Assembly: GCA_020634975.1 (NCBI GenBank)
Contig: JACKAQ010000006.1
Coordinates: 1-64,000 of the forward strand
Source of the DNA: JACKAQ01 sp020634975 [NCBI: Calditrichia bacterium]
Lineage (GTDB): Bacteria > Calditrichota > Calditrichia > RBG-13-44-9
DNA: 64,000 bases
Direction of reading: 5' to 3'
Both the position numbers and the translations under genes were made by a program. The notes under the pieces are model-generated. The model saw only the letters and a program-made list of their open reading frames with translations, searched no databases and was not told the origin of the DNA. This document shows positions 25,120-34,722 of the stretch, one piece after another; the stretch's first letter is position 1; each line of letters opens with the position of its first letter.

Positions 25120-27645
25120 ATGCCCGTTGATCAATCAAATAAAGTGATTTTTGCGCCGGAATATCGCCGTTACGATCGCAAATCGTTACTGCCGGTATTT
25201 GCGCCGAAAGACATCGTGATGATCGGTGTTGAGGATAAGGCAAACAACCTCGGCCGGATGGCGCTGTGGAACCTGATTCGCCAGCCGTTCGGCGGCACTG
25301 TGTCGCCGGTAAATCCCAAAATCCGCAGCGTTTTGGGCATCAAAACTTATCCGGGCATTTCCGCGATTGACCACAATGTGGATCTGGCAATTATCGCAAA
25401 TCCGGCAGCAGAAGTGCCGGACGTTATCGACGAATGCGTTGCCAAAGGTGTAAAAGGTGCCATTATTGTTTCGTCCGGTTTTTGCGAAACCGGTGATACC
25501 GGATTGTTGCTGGAAGCCGAAGTTGTGCAGCGTGCCCGCGCCGGAAATATGCGCATTTTGGGACCCAACTGCGCCGGTTTCATGATGCCGCACATCGGGT
25601 TGAACGCGTCCATTTACCGGATGATGGCGGAAAAAGGAAATGTCGGATTTGTCAGCCAGAGCAACTCGGTTTCCGCCGCAATTCTCGATTGGAGCTCCCG
25701 CGAAAAAGTCGGTTTCAGCACCTTTATTTCATTGGGAAATATGGCGGATATCGATTGGAGCGATATCATTTATTACCTCGGCGATCATCCCCAAACCCAA
25801 AGCATTGTCATGTATGTGCAATCGATCCGCGATGCACGATCGTTCCTTTCCGCAGCGCGGGAAGTTGCATTTTCCAAACCGATTATTCTGCTCAAAAGCG
25901 GGCAGAACGATACCCGAAAACAACGATTTACCGATACGCCACACGAGCTGATCCGGCAGGAGCAGGTGATGGAAGCGGCGTTCCGGCGGAGCGGTATTTT
26001 GCCGGTGAAATCGCTGGTGGATTTGTTCGCGATGTCCGAAGTGCTGTCCAAACAACCGGCGGCGCGCGGCAAAAAACTGACCATCGTTACCAACGCGGGC
26101 GGCGCCAGCATTCAGGCGCGGAGCCGGTTGCGCGAAGGTGGCGGAAAAATGGCTACATTCAGCGATGAAACTGTTGCCCAGCTCAAAAATGTGTTGCCGA
26201 AGGACTGGATTCCCGAAAACCCTGTTCACGTGCTGCGCGATGCCGATGCGGATCGTTTTGCGAAAACGCTGGAAGTGCTCGCCAAAAGCAACGAAACCGA
26301 CGGTATTTTGGTAATTTTAGTGGCGCAAGCCAACGGCGATCCCACCGAAATCGCCAAAAAATTGACCGCGTTTGCCAAAATCAACAAACCGTTGCTCGCC
26401 AGTTGGATGGGCGGTGATGAAGTTGCCGAAGGCAAATCGATCCTCAACAACGCCAATATCCCGACATTTCCGTTCCCGGAAACGGCGGCAACCATTTTCA
26501 ATTATTTGTGGAAACGCACCTATAATTTACGCGGATTGTTCGAAACCCCGGCAATCACCGGCAGCGAGGACAAAACAACCGGCGCCCGGGTCGAAATTAA
26601 TGTGATGATCGATGAGCTGCGCGAAAACGGCGTAACGGAACTGAACGCGGAACAGGTGAAACAAGTGTTCGGCGCGTTCGAAATTCCCATCGGCGGGAAG
26701 CCTGTTGCAGATGCCTATCAGTTGCGAATGGGCAGTTTTACCGATGGCTTGTTCGGTCCGGTGCTGTATTGCGGCACGGGCGGAAAAATGGGCAAAGTGG
26801 TCGGCGATTACGCCGTTGCGCTGCCGCCACTGAACACCACGCTGGCGCGCCGGATGTTGGAACAAGCCCGTATTTTCCCCGCAATTCTGGAGGCTGAACC
26901 GTCGTTCAACGGCAATCTGGCCGCGCTGGAAGAATTATTGGTGAAATTCAGCCGGCTGGTCATCGGGTTGCGATGGATTAAGGAAATTATCATCGATCCG
27001 TTGGATATGAGCACCGATGCGTTGCGGATTGGCAACGTTTCCGTGACGCTGTATTACCCGGAAATTCTGCCCGAACAACTGCCGCGTCCGGCGATTCGTC
27101 CGTATCCGGCGCAATACATCCGGCAGGGTGAACTGCGCGACGGCACGCCGTACACGCTCCGTCCCATCCGTCCGGAGGATGAACCGCTGATGGTTCGATT
27201 TCACGAACGGCTTTCCGATCGCAGCGTTTACATGCGTTATTTTTATCCGATCAATTTTGAAAAACGGGTTTCGCACGACCGGTTGGCCCGAATCTGTTTT
27301 ATCGATTACGACCGCGAAATGGTGCTGGTTGCTGAAAAGAAAGATCCCGAAACCGGCGAAGGCGAAATAATGGCCGTCGGTCGATTGAACAAACTGCGCG
27401 GCGTCAACGAAGCCGAATATGCCGTAACCATCGATGATGAACATCAGCGCCACGGGCTCGGCACAAAAATATTGGCGACGCTGGTTGAAATCGGGCGACA
27501 GGAAGGCATCGATAAAATTATCGCAGATATTTTACCGGAGAATCGCGGCATGCAGCGCGCCGGCGAAAAAATTGGTTTCAAACACTATTTCGATCACGAC
27601 GAACAGGTGGTCAAAGCCGTTCTCGATTTGCGAAACGAACAATAA
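25120..27645 (+). CDS. PatZ-like protein: NDP-forming acyl-CoA synthetase domains fused to GNAT acetyltransferase
   Basis: An 841-residue protein with the architecture of E. coli PatZ (YfiQ), which acetylates lysines of acetyl-CoA synthetase and other proteins. The order is CoA-binding Rossmann domain (about 25-150, IVMIGVEDKANNLGRMALWNLI), succinyl-CoA-ligase-like domains (about 165-470), ATP-grasp-like domain (about 485-680), and C-terminal GNAT domain (about 695-835, YTLRPIRPEDEPLMVRF and HQRHGLGTKILATL). The SHTG-type active histidine motif of functional synthetases is not visible; the aligned stretch reads FTDTPHEL. This suggests that the synthetase part is regulatory, as in PatZ. Start after AGAGGA. 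Confidence 0.88.
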   Translation: MPVDQSNKVIFAPEYRRYDRKSLLPVFAPKDIVMIGVEDKANNLGRMALWNLIRQPFGGTVSPVNPKIRSVLGIKTYPGISAIDHNVDLAIIANPAAEVPDVIDECVAKGVKGAIIVSSGFCETGDTGLLLEAEVVQRARAGNMRILGPNCAGFMMPHIGLNASIYRMMAEKGNVGFVSQSNSVSAAILDWSSREKVGFSTFISLGNMADIDWSDIIYYLGDHPQTQSIVMYVQSIRDARSFLSAAREVAFSKPIILLKSGQNDTRKQRFTDTPHELIRQEQVMEAAFRRSGILPVKSLVDLFAMSEVLSKQPAARGKKLTIVTNAGGASIQARSRLREGGGKMATFSDETVAQLKNVLPKDWIPENPVHVLRDADADRFAKTLEVLAKSNETDGILVILVAQANGDPTEIAKKLTAFAKINKPLLASWMGGDEVAEGKSILNNANIPTFPFPETAATIFNYLWKRTYNLRGLFETPAITGSEDKTTGARVEINVMIDELRENGVTELNAEQVKQVFGAFEIPIGGKPVADAYQLRMGSFTDGLFGPVLYCGTGGKMGKVVGDYAVALPPLNTTLARRMLEQARIFPAILEAEPSFNGNLAALEELLVKFSRLVIGLRWIKEIIIDPLDMSTDALRIGNVSVTLYYPEILPEQLPRPAIRPYPAQYIRQGELRDGTPYTLRPIRPEDEPLMVRFHERLSDRSVYMRYFYPINFEKRVSHDRLARICFIDYDREMVLVAEKKDPETGEGEIMAVGRLNKLRGVNEAEYAVTIDDEHQRHGLGTKILATLVEIGRQEGIDKIIADILPENRGMQRAGEKIGFKHYFDHDEQVVKAVLDLRNEQ

Positions 27646-27657
27646 TTTCTACCGATT

Positions 27658-27682
27658 CGGCTGGCAGTCAGCCAGCCGTTTT
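27658..27682 (+). terminator. Terminator of PatZ-like gene
   Basis: CGGCTGG (27658-27664) with CCAGCCG (27672-27678), a 7-base loop, then TTTT. It is 12 bases past the stop codon. Confidence 0.7.
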
Positions 27683-27861
27683 GCTATTGGAATTGTGGAA
27701 AATCGCCATCAATTTTTAACACCGCTGAAATCTCCCTGTTACATTTTTATCCCTATTTTTGGTTAGTCTCTGATTACCGGATACGGTTTTTTGGTATGTG
27801 AGATACCAATCTTCCCAACGATTTTTTAGTATTCGCCAAATCTATTTTAAAAGGATTTTAT

Positions 27862-29367
27862 ATGCAGAAAAGGGATATTTTTGCAGACGCCGGTCTGTTG
27901 GATCGATTGTCGATTTTCACATTTTTGTGGGCATCGCAGGCGATGGTGCATCAGCAATATTTCAAATATTGGATCGAAAATGGGGAAATTCTTGGCGCAG
28001 TTGTCACGGTTTTCGCATTCGCCACATTTCTGCGACCGACATCGCTGGTGCTGTTGTGTGGATTGCTAATTTCAAGCATGACAGCCACTTACGTCCACAA
28101 AATGCCCAACGTGCCCAACCATATTTTTTTGGAAGCGGTGATGCATCTGATCATCCTGTTGGCCATTGTTCGGACAGTTGTCGTCAACCGAAAATCGCTG
28201 CGGATCAGCCCAAAAAATTGGGAGCAATTCGGCATTGTTCAACCCGAACAGCGGGAAAAGCTGTTCGCAAGCTTCGCGCCGATTCTGACGACGTTGCTGC
28301 TGATTGTTTACTTTTTTGCAACCCTCCACAAAATCAACAGCGATTTTTTGAATGCGCAGGTCAGTTGCGGTGCGCAATTTTATCTGGAAGACCTGGTGGA
28401 CAGATTCCCGTTTTTGCCGACAGCCGAGTGGGCGCAAAATGCCGCAATTTGGGGAACGCTAATCATGGAAGGCGGACTGTTTTTAACGCTTGCGATAAAA
28501 CGGCTGCGACCGATTGGCTTTTTTATCGGATTACCGATGCACTTGATTTTCGGGATTGTGGGACACCACACGTTTTCGGCGTTTGCCTTCGCGCTGTATT
28601 TCCTGTTTCTCAGCGAAGATTTTACGGCATTTGTGTTCCGGTTGCGGGATAAATTGAAACGTCGATTTCAGATTTCAGATATCGCAACATCGTTTTTCCG
28701 GTTGCGTTTGGCTGCGGCCGCATTCTGCATGGTTTTAACATTACGCGCCATTGCCGGCTATTATTTTTCCGGCATTCCGGGATTAAAAGCCGGTTACACC
28801 ATCGAAAAAGCGATCTGGTTTTTATGGGCAACAGTGTTAATGTTGGTTGCTTTTTACGTTGTGATTGACAAAATAAAATCGCATGGTTTGCACCGGGAGA
28901 CCGTTGTAAGTTTCCAACCGCCGTTGTTTATGTGGGTTTTTGTTGTGCTGGTCGGCATTAACGGCATGCTGCCGTATCTCGGTTTAAAAACGATTCCCTG
29001 TTTTTCGATGTATAGCAATTTGCGAACAGAAGGCGAAAACCCGAACCATTTGTTCATGCCGACAATGCTGAAAATATTCAACGAAACCGATGATCTGGTA
29101 GAAATTCACTACGCCGATATCCAGCGTTTTTCGGTTTATACAGAAAAAGAATTGTATTTGCCGTATGTGGAATTCCGTCGAAGGGTGTTTGATGCAACAG
29201 AAGATTTTACGATGTTGTATTCGCGCAACGGTAACCCGCATTATCTCCAGCGCATCAACGGCGTGTTGGAGGGTGATGAAATTCCCGAACCGCTCTCGCC
29301 CGTTTATTCCAAATTTGTTTACTTCCGGCCGGTCAACAAAAAACCGTTAATGGATTGCCGGCATTAG
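27862..29367 (+). CDS. HTTM-like integral membrane protein
   Basis: A 501-residue membrane protein with about nine hydrophobic helices in residues 15-345 and a soluble C-terminal tail of about 130 residues. The segments FFATLHKINSDFL and GLPMHLIFGIVGHHTFSAFAF resemble the HTTM (horizontally transferred transmembrane) domain found in vitamin-K-dependent carboxylase relatives; the match is partial. The tail (FMPTMLKIFNETDDLVEIHYAD) looks like the periplasmic portion of such proteins. AAAAGGA precedes the ATG. It converges with the DUF3095 gene, with a four-base overlap at the stops. Enzymatic role uncertain. Confidence 0.6.
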   Translation: MQKRDIFADAGLLDRLSIFTFLWASQAMVHQQYFKYWIENGEILGAVVTVFAFATFLRPTSLVLLCGLLISSMTATYVHKMPNVPNHIFLEAVMHLIILLAIVRTVVVNRKSLRISPKNWEQFGIVQPEQREKLFASFAPILTTLLLIVYFFATLHKINSDFLNAQVSCGAQFYLEDLVDRFPFLPTAEWAQNAAIWGTLIMEGGLFLTLAIKRLRPIGFFIGLPMHLIFGIVGHHTFSAFAFALYFLFLSEDFTAFVFRLRDKLKRRFQISDIATSFFRLRLAAAAFCMVLTLRAIAGYYFSGIPGLKAGYTIEKAIWFLWATVLMLVAFYVVIDKIKSHGLHRETVVSFQPPLFMWVFVVLVGINGMLPYLGLKTIPCFSMYSNLRTEGENPNHLFMPTMLKIFNETDDLVEIHYADIQRFSVYTEKELYLPYVEFRRRVFDATEDFTMLYSRNGNPHYLQRINGVLEGDEIPEPLSPVYSKFVYFRPVNKKPLMDCRH

Positions 29368-30590
29368 CGTTGATATTTGTTTTCCGCAATCTGTTTCTTC
29401 AGCACTGTTGCTGCCATGGCGTATCCGCCATCGGCGCTGTCTACAAAATGAAAGTGATCGTTGCGATAATCCGATACGACGCAAGTGACCAACGCTTTTT
29501 GTGCCGTGTGGATGCCGTAAAATAAGCGTTTGCGTTGATAATTTTTGTCCAGAAAAGCCATCATCTGCAGGCGTTGGCTGGCGGTGCCGGAAATCACCAT
29601 CCGCAATAAATTGTCAAATTTCCGGAAATCGGAGTTGGCAATCAGGGTGGATTTGTAGTCTTTCCAATTGGATGTTCGGGTATTAATTCCCATTGCCATC
29701 AGCACTTTCCCGAACCGGTTTTTCCACGGTAAATTGCGAATATAGCTTTTTCGGTCGCGATCTTCTGAAAACATTGTCCGGATGCGGATTTCATCATGCA
29801 ATTGTTTGCGCCGGGTTTTCAACCGGAGATTGGTGAGATGCAGCGGCCGGTAATGCTCTTCGCTGCCGTAAATGCGGCTGATCGCGTTGAGTACGTCTGT
29901 GTAAACGGAATTTTTAAGCCCGACAGAGTCGCCGCATGCCTGAACCAAAATGGAAACAATTTCCTCGTGCGGGCTTGGCACATCCTGCCATCGGCACTCA
30001 AAACCGGTGAAATCCGCCAGCGGCGCTGCGTCGTTTACGCGCAAAGTGAACCGTTGCAACACATCCGATTTTACCAATTTTTCCGCAAGCACCAGCCCGT
30101 TACCCTGAAACATTGCCTGCACGCAATGATCGGAAATCCGGTATTTGCCCAACAACACCTGTTCACCGAGCTCATAAATTTCACCGACCGGCACAATGCC
30201 GATCCGTAAATTTAGATCAAATTCGGTTGCAGCCATCAATTTGGTGCCGACCAACGCTTCTTTCACTTTTTCGATATTTTTTGGGGGGATGCACAAAACT
30301 GCACCATCGCCGCCAAAAGCATAGGGAATTTCCACTGGCTTTAGCGCGTTAATCACCGAAATTATCGATGCAACACCAATAGAATTTACCTGGCGATAAT
30401 GACCTTTTTGAATGGCGACGGTGGAATTCTCGATGTCCGAAACCACAATGTGCCAATTTTCGGGAACGGGGGAATAATATTCGGCACGACACAAATCTTC
30501 AAAATTGTGAAAAGCAGGCAATTTGGCATAAAATTGTTCGGTGGCGCTTTCCTGCTGCACAAATTCAATGGTTGCGTCTGCATTCATCAT
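29364..30590 (-). CDS. DUF3095 family adenylate cyclase-like protein
   Basis: About 408 residues. The N-terminal half has features of class III nucleotide cyclases: VVSDIENSTVAIQKG with the first metal Asp, and PYAFGGDGAVLCIP with the second. The C-terminal half (from about residue 220) is specific to the family. It may make or bind a cyclic nucleotide; the substrate-specifying residues cannot be assigned from sight. ATG 30590 or 30587 follows GGGAAG; GTG 30623 is an in-frame alternative. It is a lone minus-strand gene, so partners are unknown. A Crp-family regulator elsewhere in the window is not evidently linked. Confidence 0.72.
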   Translation of the reverse strand: MMNADATIEFVQQESATEQFYAKLPAFHNFEDLCRAEYYSPVPENWHIVVSDIENSTVAIQKGHYRQVNSIGVASIISVINALKPVEIPYAFGGDGAVLCIPPKNIEKVKEALVGTKLMAATEFDLNLRIGIVPVGEIYELGEQVLLGKYRISDHCVQAMFQGNGLVLAEKLVKSDVLQRFTLRVNDAAPLADFTGFECRWQDVPSPHEEIVSILVQACGDSVGLKNSVYTDVLNAISRIYGSEEHYRPLHLTNLRLKTRRKQLHDEIRIRTMFSEDRDRKSYIRNLPWKNRFGKVLMAMGINTRTSNWKDYKSTLIANSDFRKFDNLLRMVISGTASQRLQMMAFLDKNYQRKRLFYGIHTAQKALVTCVVSDYRNDHFHFVDSADGGYAMAATVLKKQIAENKYQR

Positions 30591-30787
30591 CACTTCCCGG
30601 TGAGCGTTTCCCGATGTTGACACACCCGCCCTGCCAAATCCGGCGCTGCGGGTTTTTCTTTCAGATTATTTGATGGTTATTGCAGATTCATTTTAGTGAA
30701 TTTGAACAAATGACATGCGTTCCGTTTCGCATTTTCGGAAAGCAAAAAATTAATATTGAGAAATATCAGTTGCCCGTTGGTGGGTTT

Positions 30788-31621
30788 TCACATCAGGAGA
30801 AGCGTGTTCCCGGCGGGATCGGAAACGATCAATTGATCACTGCGGATTTCGTGTGGATATCCGGCGCTGTTCAGATTTTCGGCAATTTTGGAAATCGCAG
30901 ATCGATCGCCAAAAACAAACGATGCAGCCGCCAAACCGGTTGCATCTTCCGGCGGAATTTCACCGTTTCGTGATTGCCAGATATTTACGCCGATGTGGTG
31001 ATGGTAGCCATTCTTGCTCAAAAATCCCGCTCCGGGAAACCGGCTCATCAAATCAAAACCGAGCAAATCACGGTAAAATTCGATCGCTTTTTCCAAATGA
31101 TTGGCTTTCAAATGGATGTGACCCATGGTTGTTCCGGTTGGCAAACCGGTAAACGGCGTTTCCGGCGTGTCTGCCAGCAATCCCGCAATATCCACTGGGA
31201 GCGTTGCCATTTGCACCCCGTTTTCGTCGAATGTCCAACTGTCGCGGGGACGGTCAGAATACATCTCAATGCCGTTGCCTTCGGGATCAGAAAGATACAG
31301 CGCTTCGCTGACGAGATGATCGCCCGCGCCATCCAATCGCTTATTTTTTGAAATGAAATGTTGCAGCCAATGCGCCAGATCTTGCCGGGACGGCAGCAAA
31401 ATAGCGAGGTGAAACAAACCGGTTGATCGCTGCGGCGGGAATTGTTTCGCACCGGAAACCAACCGCACCAGCGCTAATTGGCCAACGCCCAAAGTGGTGG
31501 ATTCCGCATCGCTGTCGATTTCGGATAAACCAATTGCATCCCGATAAAAATCGATCATTTGCGCAGGTTTTTTAACCCGCAGCGAAACCGCCCCCGGTGC
31601 AAAATTTACAGATTGCGACAT
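30788..31621 (-). CDS. VOC family protein with two glyoxalase/extradiol-dioxygenase domains
   Basis: A 277-residue protein built of two vicinal-oxygen-chelate modules. Module one (about 10-135) contains GLFHLAILLPS (metal His) and GNGIEMYSDRP (metal Glu). Module two (about 160-277) contains MGHIHLKANHLEKAIEFYRD and YHHHIGVNIW. The arrangement is that of CatE-like catechol-2,3-dioxygenases (YfiE/CatE group), so an Fe(II)-dependent ring-cleaving or isomerising reaction is plausible. AAGGA lies upstream of the ATG. No aromatic-degradation neighbours support a pathway. Confidence 0.85.
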   Translation of the reverse strand: MSQSVNFAPGAVSLRVKKPAQMIDFYRDAIGLSEIDSDAESTTLGVGQLALVRLVSGAKQFPPQRSTGLFHLAILLPSRQDLAHWLQHFISKNKRLDGAGDHLVSEALYLSDPEGNGIEMYSDRPRDSWTFDENGVQMATLPVDIAGLLADTPETPFTGLPTGTTMGHIHLKANHLEKAIEFYRDLLGFDLMSRFPGAGFLSKNGYHHHIGVNIWQSRNGEIPPEDATGLAAASFVFGDRSAISKIAENLNSAGYPHEIRSDQLIVSDPAGNTLLLM

Positions 31622-31997
31622 CTGGTTTTTCCTTCTAAAAATAGTTGTACTTCCAATTTATCATGCCCAACAATCGGGAAATCAGCGGCATTGTGGCAAT
31701 TTTTCCAACAGCATTTCTGTTCGGTTGTTCAGCCGCCCAAAAGTAATCAAAAAATTCTGATTTGCAAAAGACCGGTGATAATATGGGCACAATTCTGAGT
31801 AGGGGACAGCTCAAATTTGGTAGTTGAAATGGGCTAAAATTGCCCAAATTATCCGTTGCGCCGGGCTTCGGCAGCCATTAATTTCGAACTTTCGCAGGTG
31901 AATTGCCGATAATGAACCTGCGAACTATTATTGAAAAAGGGTTTTGGGATAACTAATGTGGGCAAATGGATTAAACTTTGTAAGGGTGATGTGTTAA
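31622..31997. other. Intergenic region with no recognised feature
   Basis: 376 bases between the divergent VOC and serine-hydrolase genes. It should contain both promoters. A minus-strand frame at 31635-31847 has no ribosome site or family resemblance and is not called. A weak 5-bp hairpin (TGGGC/GCCCA, 31830-31846) is the only structure noticed. Confidence 0.5.
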
Positions 31998-33179
31998 ATG
32001 GATTTTAAAAATTTGGGTCGATTGCTGTGGATCGGAATTTTCATTTTACTGATGATTACTCAGTTGGGATTTGGGCAAACGGTAACATCCGCTGAAATGG
32101 ACAGCATCATTGCCCGGTTTGATCGCCGGGTATCAGCATATATTGGGGAAGGCAGCGGTCCGGGCATCGCCGTTGCAATGGTTTACGATGGCAAGATCAT
32201 TTTTCAAAAAGGCTACGGTTTCCGGGATGCGAAAACGGAAGCGTTGGTAGATACCAACACCGTTTTCCGGCTGGCTTCGGTTTCCAAAGGATTTGCCTCG
32301 GCGTTAACCGGCGTTCTCGTGAAAGAAGGCTTTTTGAACTGGGATGATAAAGTGATCAAATATATCCCGGATTTCACGTTAAAAGATACTTCTGCAGTTC
32401 GCAAGTTAACCATTCGGCACATTTTGAGCCATACTACCGGAATTGTGCCGCATGCTTATGACACAATGATCGAAGACAAAGTCTCGTTTGATAAAATTGT
32501 AAAAGCGTTAACCACACTCGATACCCACTGCGAAGCAGGCGATTGTTACGGTTACCAAAACGCCATGTACAGCCTGATCAGTTTGATTGTCGATGCGGCG
32601 ACCGGCAGGCATTACGGCAGCATGCTTGCGGAAAAAATATTGCAGCCGCTGCGCCTCAATAACGCTTCGTTCACTCAAAAAGCCATGATTGCATCGGAAA
32701 ATTACGCCAAACCGCACCGGCGAAGGGGCGGGGAATGGCGATCCGGCGAAGTGGAGGACAGCTATTACACAGTTGTTCCGGCTGCCGGCATCAACGCCAG
32801 CATCAGCGATATGTCCAATTGGCTAAAAGCGTTGATGGGTTACAACCCGGACGTTTTAGCCCCGGAGGTGCTCACCGATATTTATACGCCGGTAATCCGC
32901 ACATTGAGCGAACGCCGCCGGTTCAACTGGCATCGCCGGTTGAAAGATGCGTATTACGCAATGGGTTGGCGAATTTTTAACTACAATGGCGAAAAAATGA
33001 TATATCACAGTGGTGGCGTTAACGGATATCTCTCCAAAATGGCATTTTTGCCCGATAAAAAATTCGGCGCTGTAATCCTGCAAAATTCCCGGCACAATCA
33101 TTATATGCTGTATGAATTGTTCGATATGTTTCTGGATGCCGGAAAGCAACCGGTCGAGCTGCTGCCGGCAACGGAGTAA
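31998..33179 (+). CDS. Class C beta-lactamase-related serine hydrolase, exported
   Basis: A 393-residue periplasmic serine hydrolase of the AmpC/D-peptidase/EstB superfamily. The signal peptide ends at about residue 26 (GFGQ). The SxxK nucleophile motif is Ser94-Val-Ser-Lys97. The YxN motif is Tyr186-Gln-Asn188, and the third motif is HSGG in IYHSGGVNGYLSKM. KTG being replaced by HSG is usual in this superfamily's esterase and peptidase branches. It is therefore more likely a peptidase or esterase acting on cell-wall or small ester substrates than a drug-inactivating lactamase. AAGGGTGAT lies upstream of the ATG. Monocistronic or leading the small DUF3303-like gene 29 bases downstream. Confidence 0.88.
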   Translation: MDFKNLGRLLWIGIFILLMITQLGFGQTVTSAEMDSIIARFDRRVSAYIGEGSGPGIAVAMVYDGKIIFQKGYGFRDAKTEALVDTNTVFRLASVSKGFASALTGVLVKEGFLNWDDKVIKYIPDFTLKDTSAVRKLTIRHILSHTTGIVPHAYDTMIEDKVSFDKIVKALTTLDTHCEAGDCYGYQNAMYSLISLIVDAATGRHYGSMLAEKILQPLRLNNASFTQKAMIASENYAKPHRRRGGEWRSGEVEDSYYTVVPAAGINASISDMSNWLKALMGYNPDVLAPEVLTDIYTPVIRTLSERRRFNWHRRLKDAYYAMGWRIFNYNGEKMIYHSGGVNGYLSKMAFLPDKKFGAVILQNSRHNHYMLYELFDMFLDAGKQPVELLPATE

Positions 33180-33208
33180 AAAAATCAAAAAAATCTGAAT
33201 GCCAATAA

Positions 33209-33457
33209 ATGATGCAATATATGGTGATCGAAACATTTTTGCCGGGATGCAAATCTGCTGTTTATGAGCGTTTCGGTCAGTCTGGCAGAATGATGCCGGA
33301 TGGGTTGCGTTATGTCAACAGCTGGCTGGAAAAAAACGGCGACCGCTGTTTTCAATTGATGGAAACCGACAACCCGGATTTATTTGACGAGTGGATAGCC
33401 AATTGGAACGATCTGGTGCAATTCGAAATTATTGAAATCGGTGAAAAACCGGTTTAA
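33209..33457 (+). CDS. DUF3303-like small protein
   Basis: An 82-residue cytoplasmic protein. The layout MVIETFLPGCKSAVYERF, RYVNSWLEKNGDRCFQLMETD, FDEWIANWNDLVQFEIIEI is that of the small ferredoxin-like-fold DUF3303 group, whose function is unknown. Start codons ATG 33209 and 33212 are adjacent, and the ribosome site is weak. It follows the serine-hydrolase gene by 29 bases on the same strand. Confidence 0.7.
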   Translation: MMQYMVIETFLPGCKSAVYERFGQSGRMMPDGLRYVNSWLEKNGDRCFQLMETDNPDLFDEWIANWNDLVQFEIIEIGEKPV

Positions 33458-33618
33458 TTTTCTGATGAAAAATCCCGCCATCCTTAAATAATTCTAAAAT
33501 TTACCGCAACAATTGCAGCCGGTTGGCAGTAAAGACCCTTCGTCGCTGCAAATTGATCGGTTACACTTGCACGGCTGAAGGGCTTTGTGTAAATTTGAAA
33601 AATTAAAATAGACGAGCA

Positions 33619-34068
33619 ATGAATCTCCAATTTCGATCGCCGGAAAACGACGATGTTGAAACAATAATTTCGCTGATGACAGCGTTTTACAGCTACGATA
33701 ATATTCCGTTTTATCCCGATATTCACGGAAAAGCATTGACGGATTTGTTCAATAATCCAAATCTTGGATTGTGTAAAATAATTGAACTGGATGAACAAGC
33801 TGTCGGGTATTTTATTATTTGTTTTGGCTATAGCATGGAATATCATGGGAAAGACGCATTTTTGGATGAGTTGTTCATCGATGCGGAATTTCGCGGGATG
33901 GGAATCGGCAAACAATGCATGCCGGAAATCGAGCGATTGTGCCGCAAAAACGGTGTCAACGCCATTCATCTGGAAGTGGATGCCGGAAACGATACCGCCG
34001 ATCAGTTGTATCGACAATCCGGTTTTTCCGGAAATAATCGCAGTTTGCTAACCAAATGGCTAAAATAG
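33619..34068 (+). CDS. GNAT family N-acetyltransferase
   Basis: A 149-residue acetyl-CoA-dependent acetyltransferase. Motif A with the pyrophosphate-binding loop is FRGMGIGKQ at about residues 95-103, preceded by the strand DAFLDELFIDAEF. Motif B is AIHLEVDAGNDTADQLYRQSGF, where the Tyr is the usual general acid position. The N-terminal helix-strand region (RSPENDDVETIISLMTAFY) determines the substrate, which is unknown. There is no strong ribosome site. Nothing in the neighbourhood indicates its target. Confidence 0.85.
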   Translation: MNLQFRSPENDDVETIISLMTAFYSYDNIPFYPDIHGKALTDLFNNPNLGLCKIIELDEQAVGYFIICFGYSMEYHGKDAFLDELFIDAEFRGMGIGKQCMPEIERLCRKNGVNAIHLEVDAGNDTADQLYRQSGFSGNNRSLLTKWLK

Positions 34069-34191
34069 CGCGAACATCAACGAAAATAATCAGGTCATAA
34101 TTCTAATAATTACAGTGGTTCTTTTTTTGAAAATGGGTAATTTCCCCTAACAGATACATCTCACAAACCCCCAAAACTGAGGAGATTTAAC

Positions 34192-34626
34192 ATGAAGAAA
34201 TCATTGCTTTCAATCGCGATTGTAGCTGTATTGTTGACAACATCCTGCTATCACGCACGGGTGGAAACCGGCTTGCAGCCTTCGTCCAAAGTGGTTGAAA
34301 AAACGTTTGCATCCAGTTGGATTTACGGATTAGTGCCGCCAAACACCATCAAAGCCGCGATGGAATGCACCGAAGGCGTGGCTGTTGTGGAAACAAAACT
34401 GAGTTTTCTCAATCAGTTGGTTGGCGCGATTACCTGGGGAATTTATACCCCAATGCATATCACCATTACCTGCGCATCCGGTTCTGGCATGGCTGCGGCT
34501 CCTGCTGCGGATGAACAAATGCTGGTAGAAAATACCGCCACCGAACAAGAAAAAGTGGCAGCATTTGAACAAGCTGTAAAAACATCCGCGGAAAAAAACA
34601 AACCGGTTTATGTGTATTTTCAATAA
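34192..34626 (+). CDS. Bor family-like lipoprotein
   Basis: A 144-residue lipoprotein with lipobox TTSC at about residues 16-19 (Cys19). Residues about 65-100 contain GVAVVETKLSFLNQLVGAI and GIYTPMHITITC, closely resembling the core of the Bor/Iss protein (phage lambda Bor ends with a similar TLGIYTP and a Cys). Bor/Iss proteins are outer-membrane lipoproteins linked to serum resistance in E. coli; the general role is unclear. An additional C-terminal extension of about 45 residues, rich in Ala and Glu, is not found in lambda Bor. GGAG precedes the start, and a strong terminator follows. Confidence 0.75.
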   Translation: MKKSLLSIAIVAVLLTTSCYHARVETGLQPSSKVVEKTFASSWIYGLVPPNTIKAAMECTEGVAVVETKLSFLNQLVGAITWGIYTPMHITITCASGSGMAAAPAADEQMLVENTATEQEKVAAFEQAVKTSAEKNKPVYVYFQ

Positions 34627-34664
34627 ATCTGGAATTGTTTGGCGATGAAATTTGTAAATATATC

Positions 34665-34690
34665 GGGCAGGATTTTTCCTGCCCTTTTTT
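34665..34690 (+). terminator. Terminator of Bor-like gene
   Basis: GGGCAGGA (34665-34672) with TCCTGCCC (34677-34684), loop TTTT, followed by six T. It is 38 bases past the stop codon. Confidence 0.92.
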
Positions 34691-34722
34691 GTTAAAAATA
34701 AACAATTATCCGAGGCAGCGGG

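Noticed and set aside
27798-28652. Plus-strand 284-codon frame overlapping the HTTM-like gene
   Set aside because: It is the same strand but another frame, without a ribosome site. The HTTM-like frame has clear membrane helices and AAAAGGA before its ATG.
31998-33179. Antibiotic-inactivating class C beta-lactamase
   Set aside because: The SxxK and YxN motifs are present, but the third motif is HSG and the overall sequence fits the broad peptidase/esterase branch, so a resistance call is not supported.
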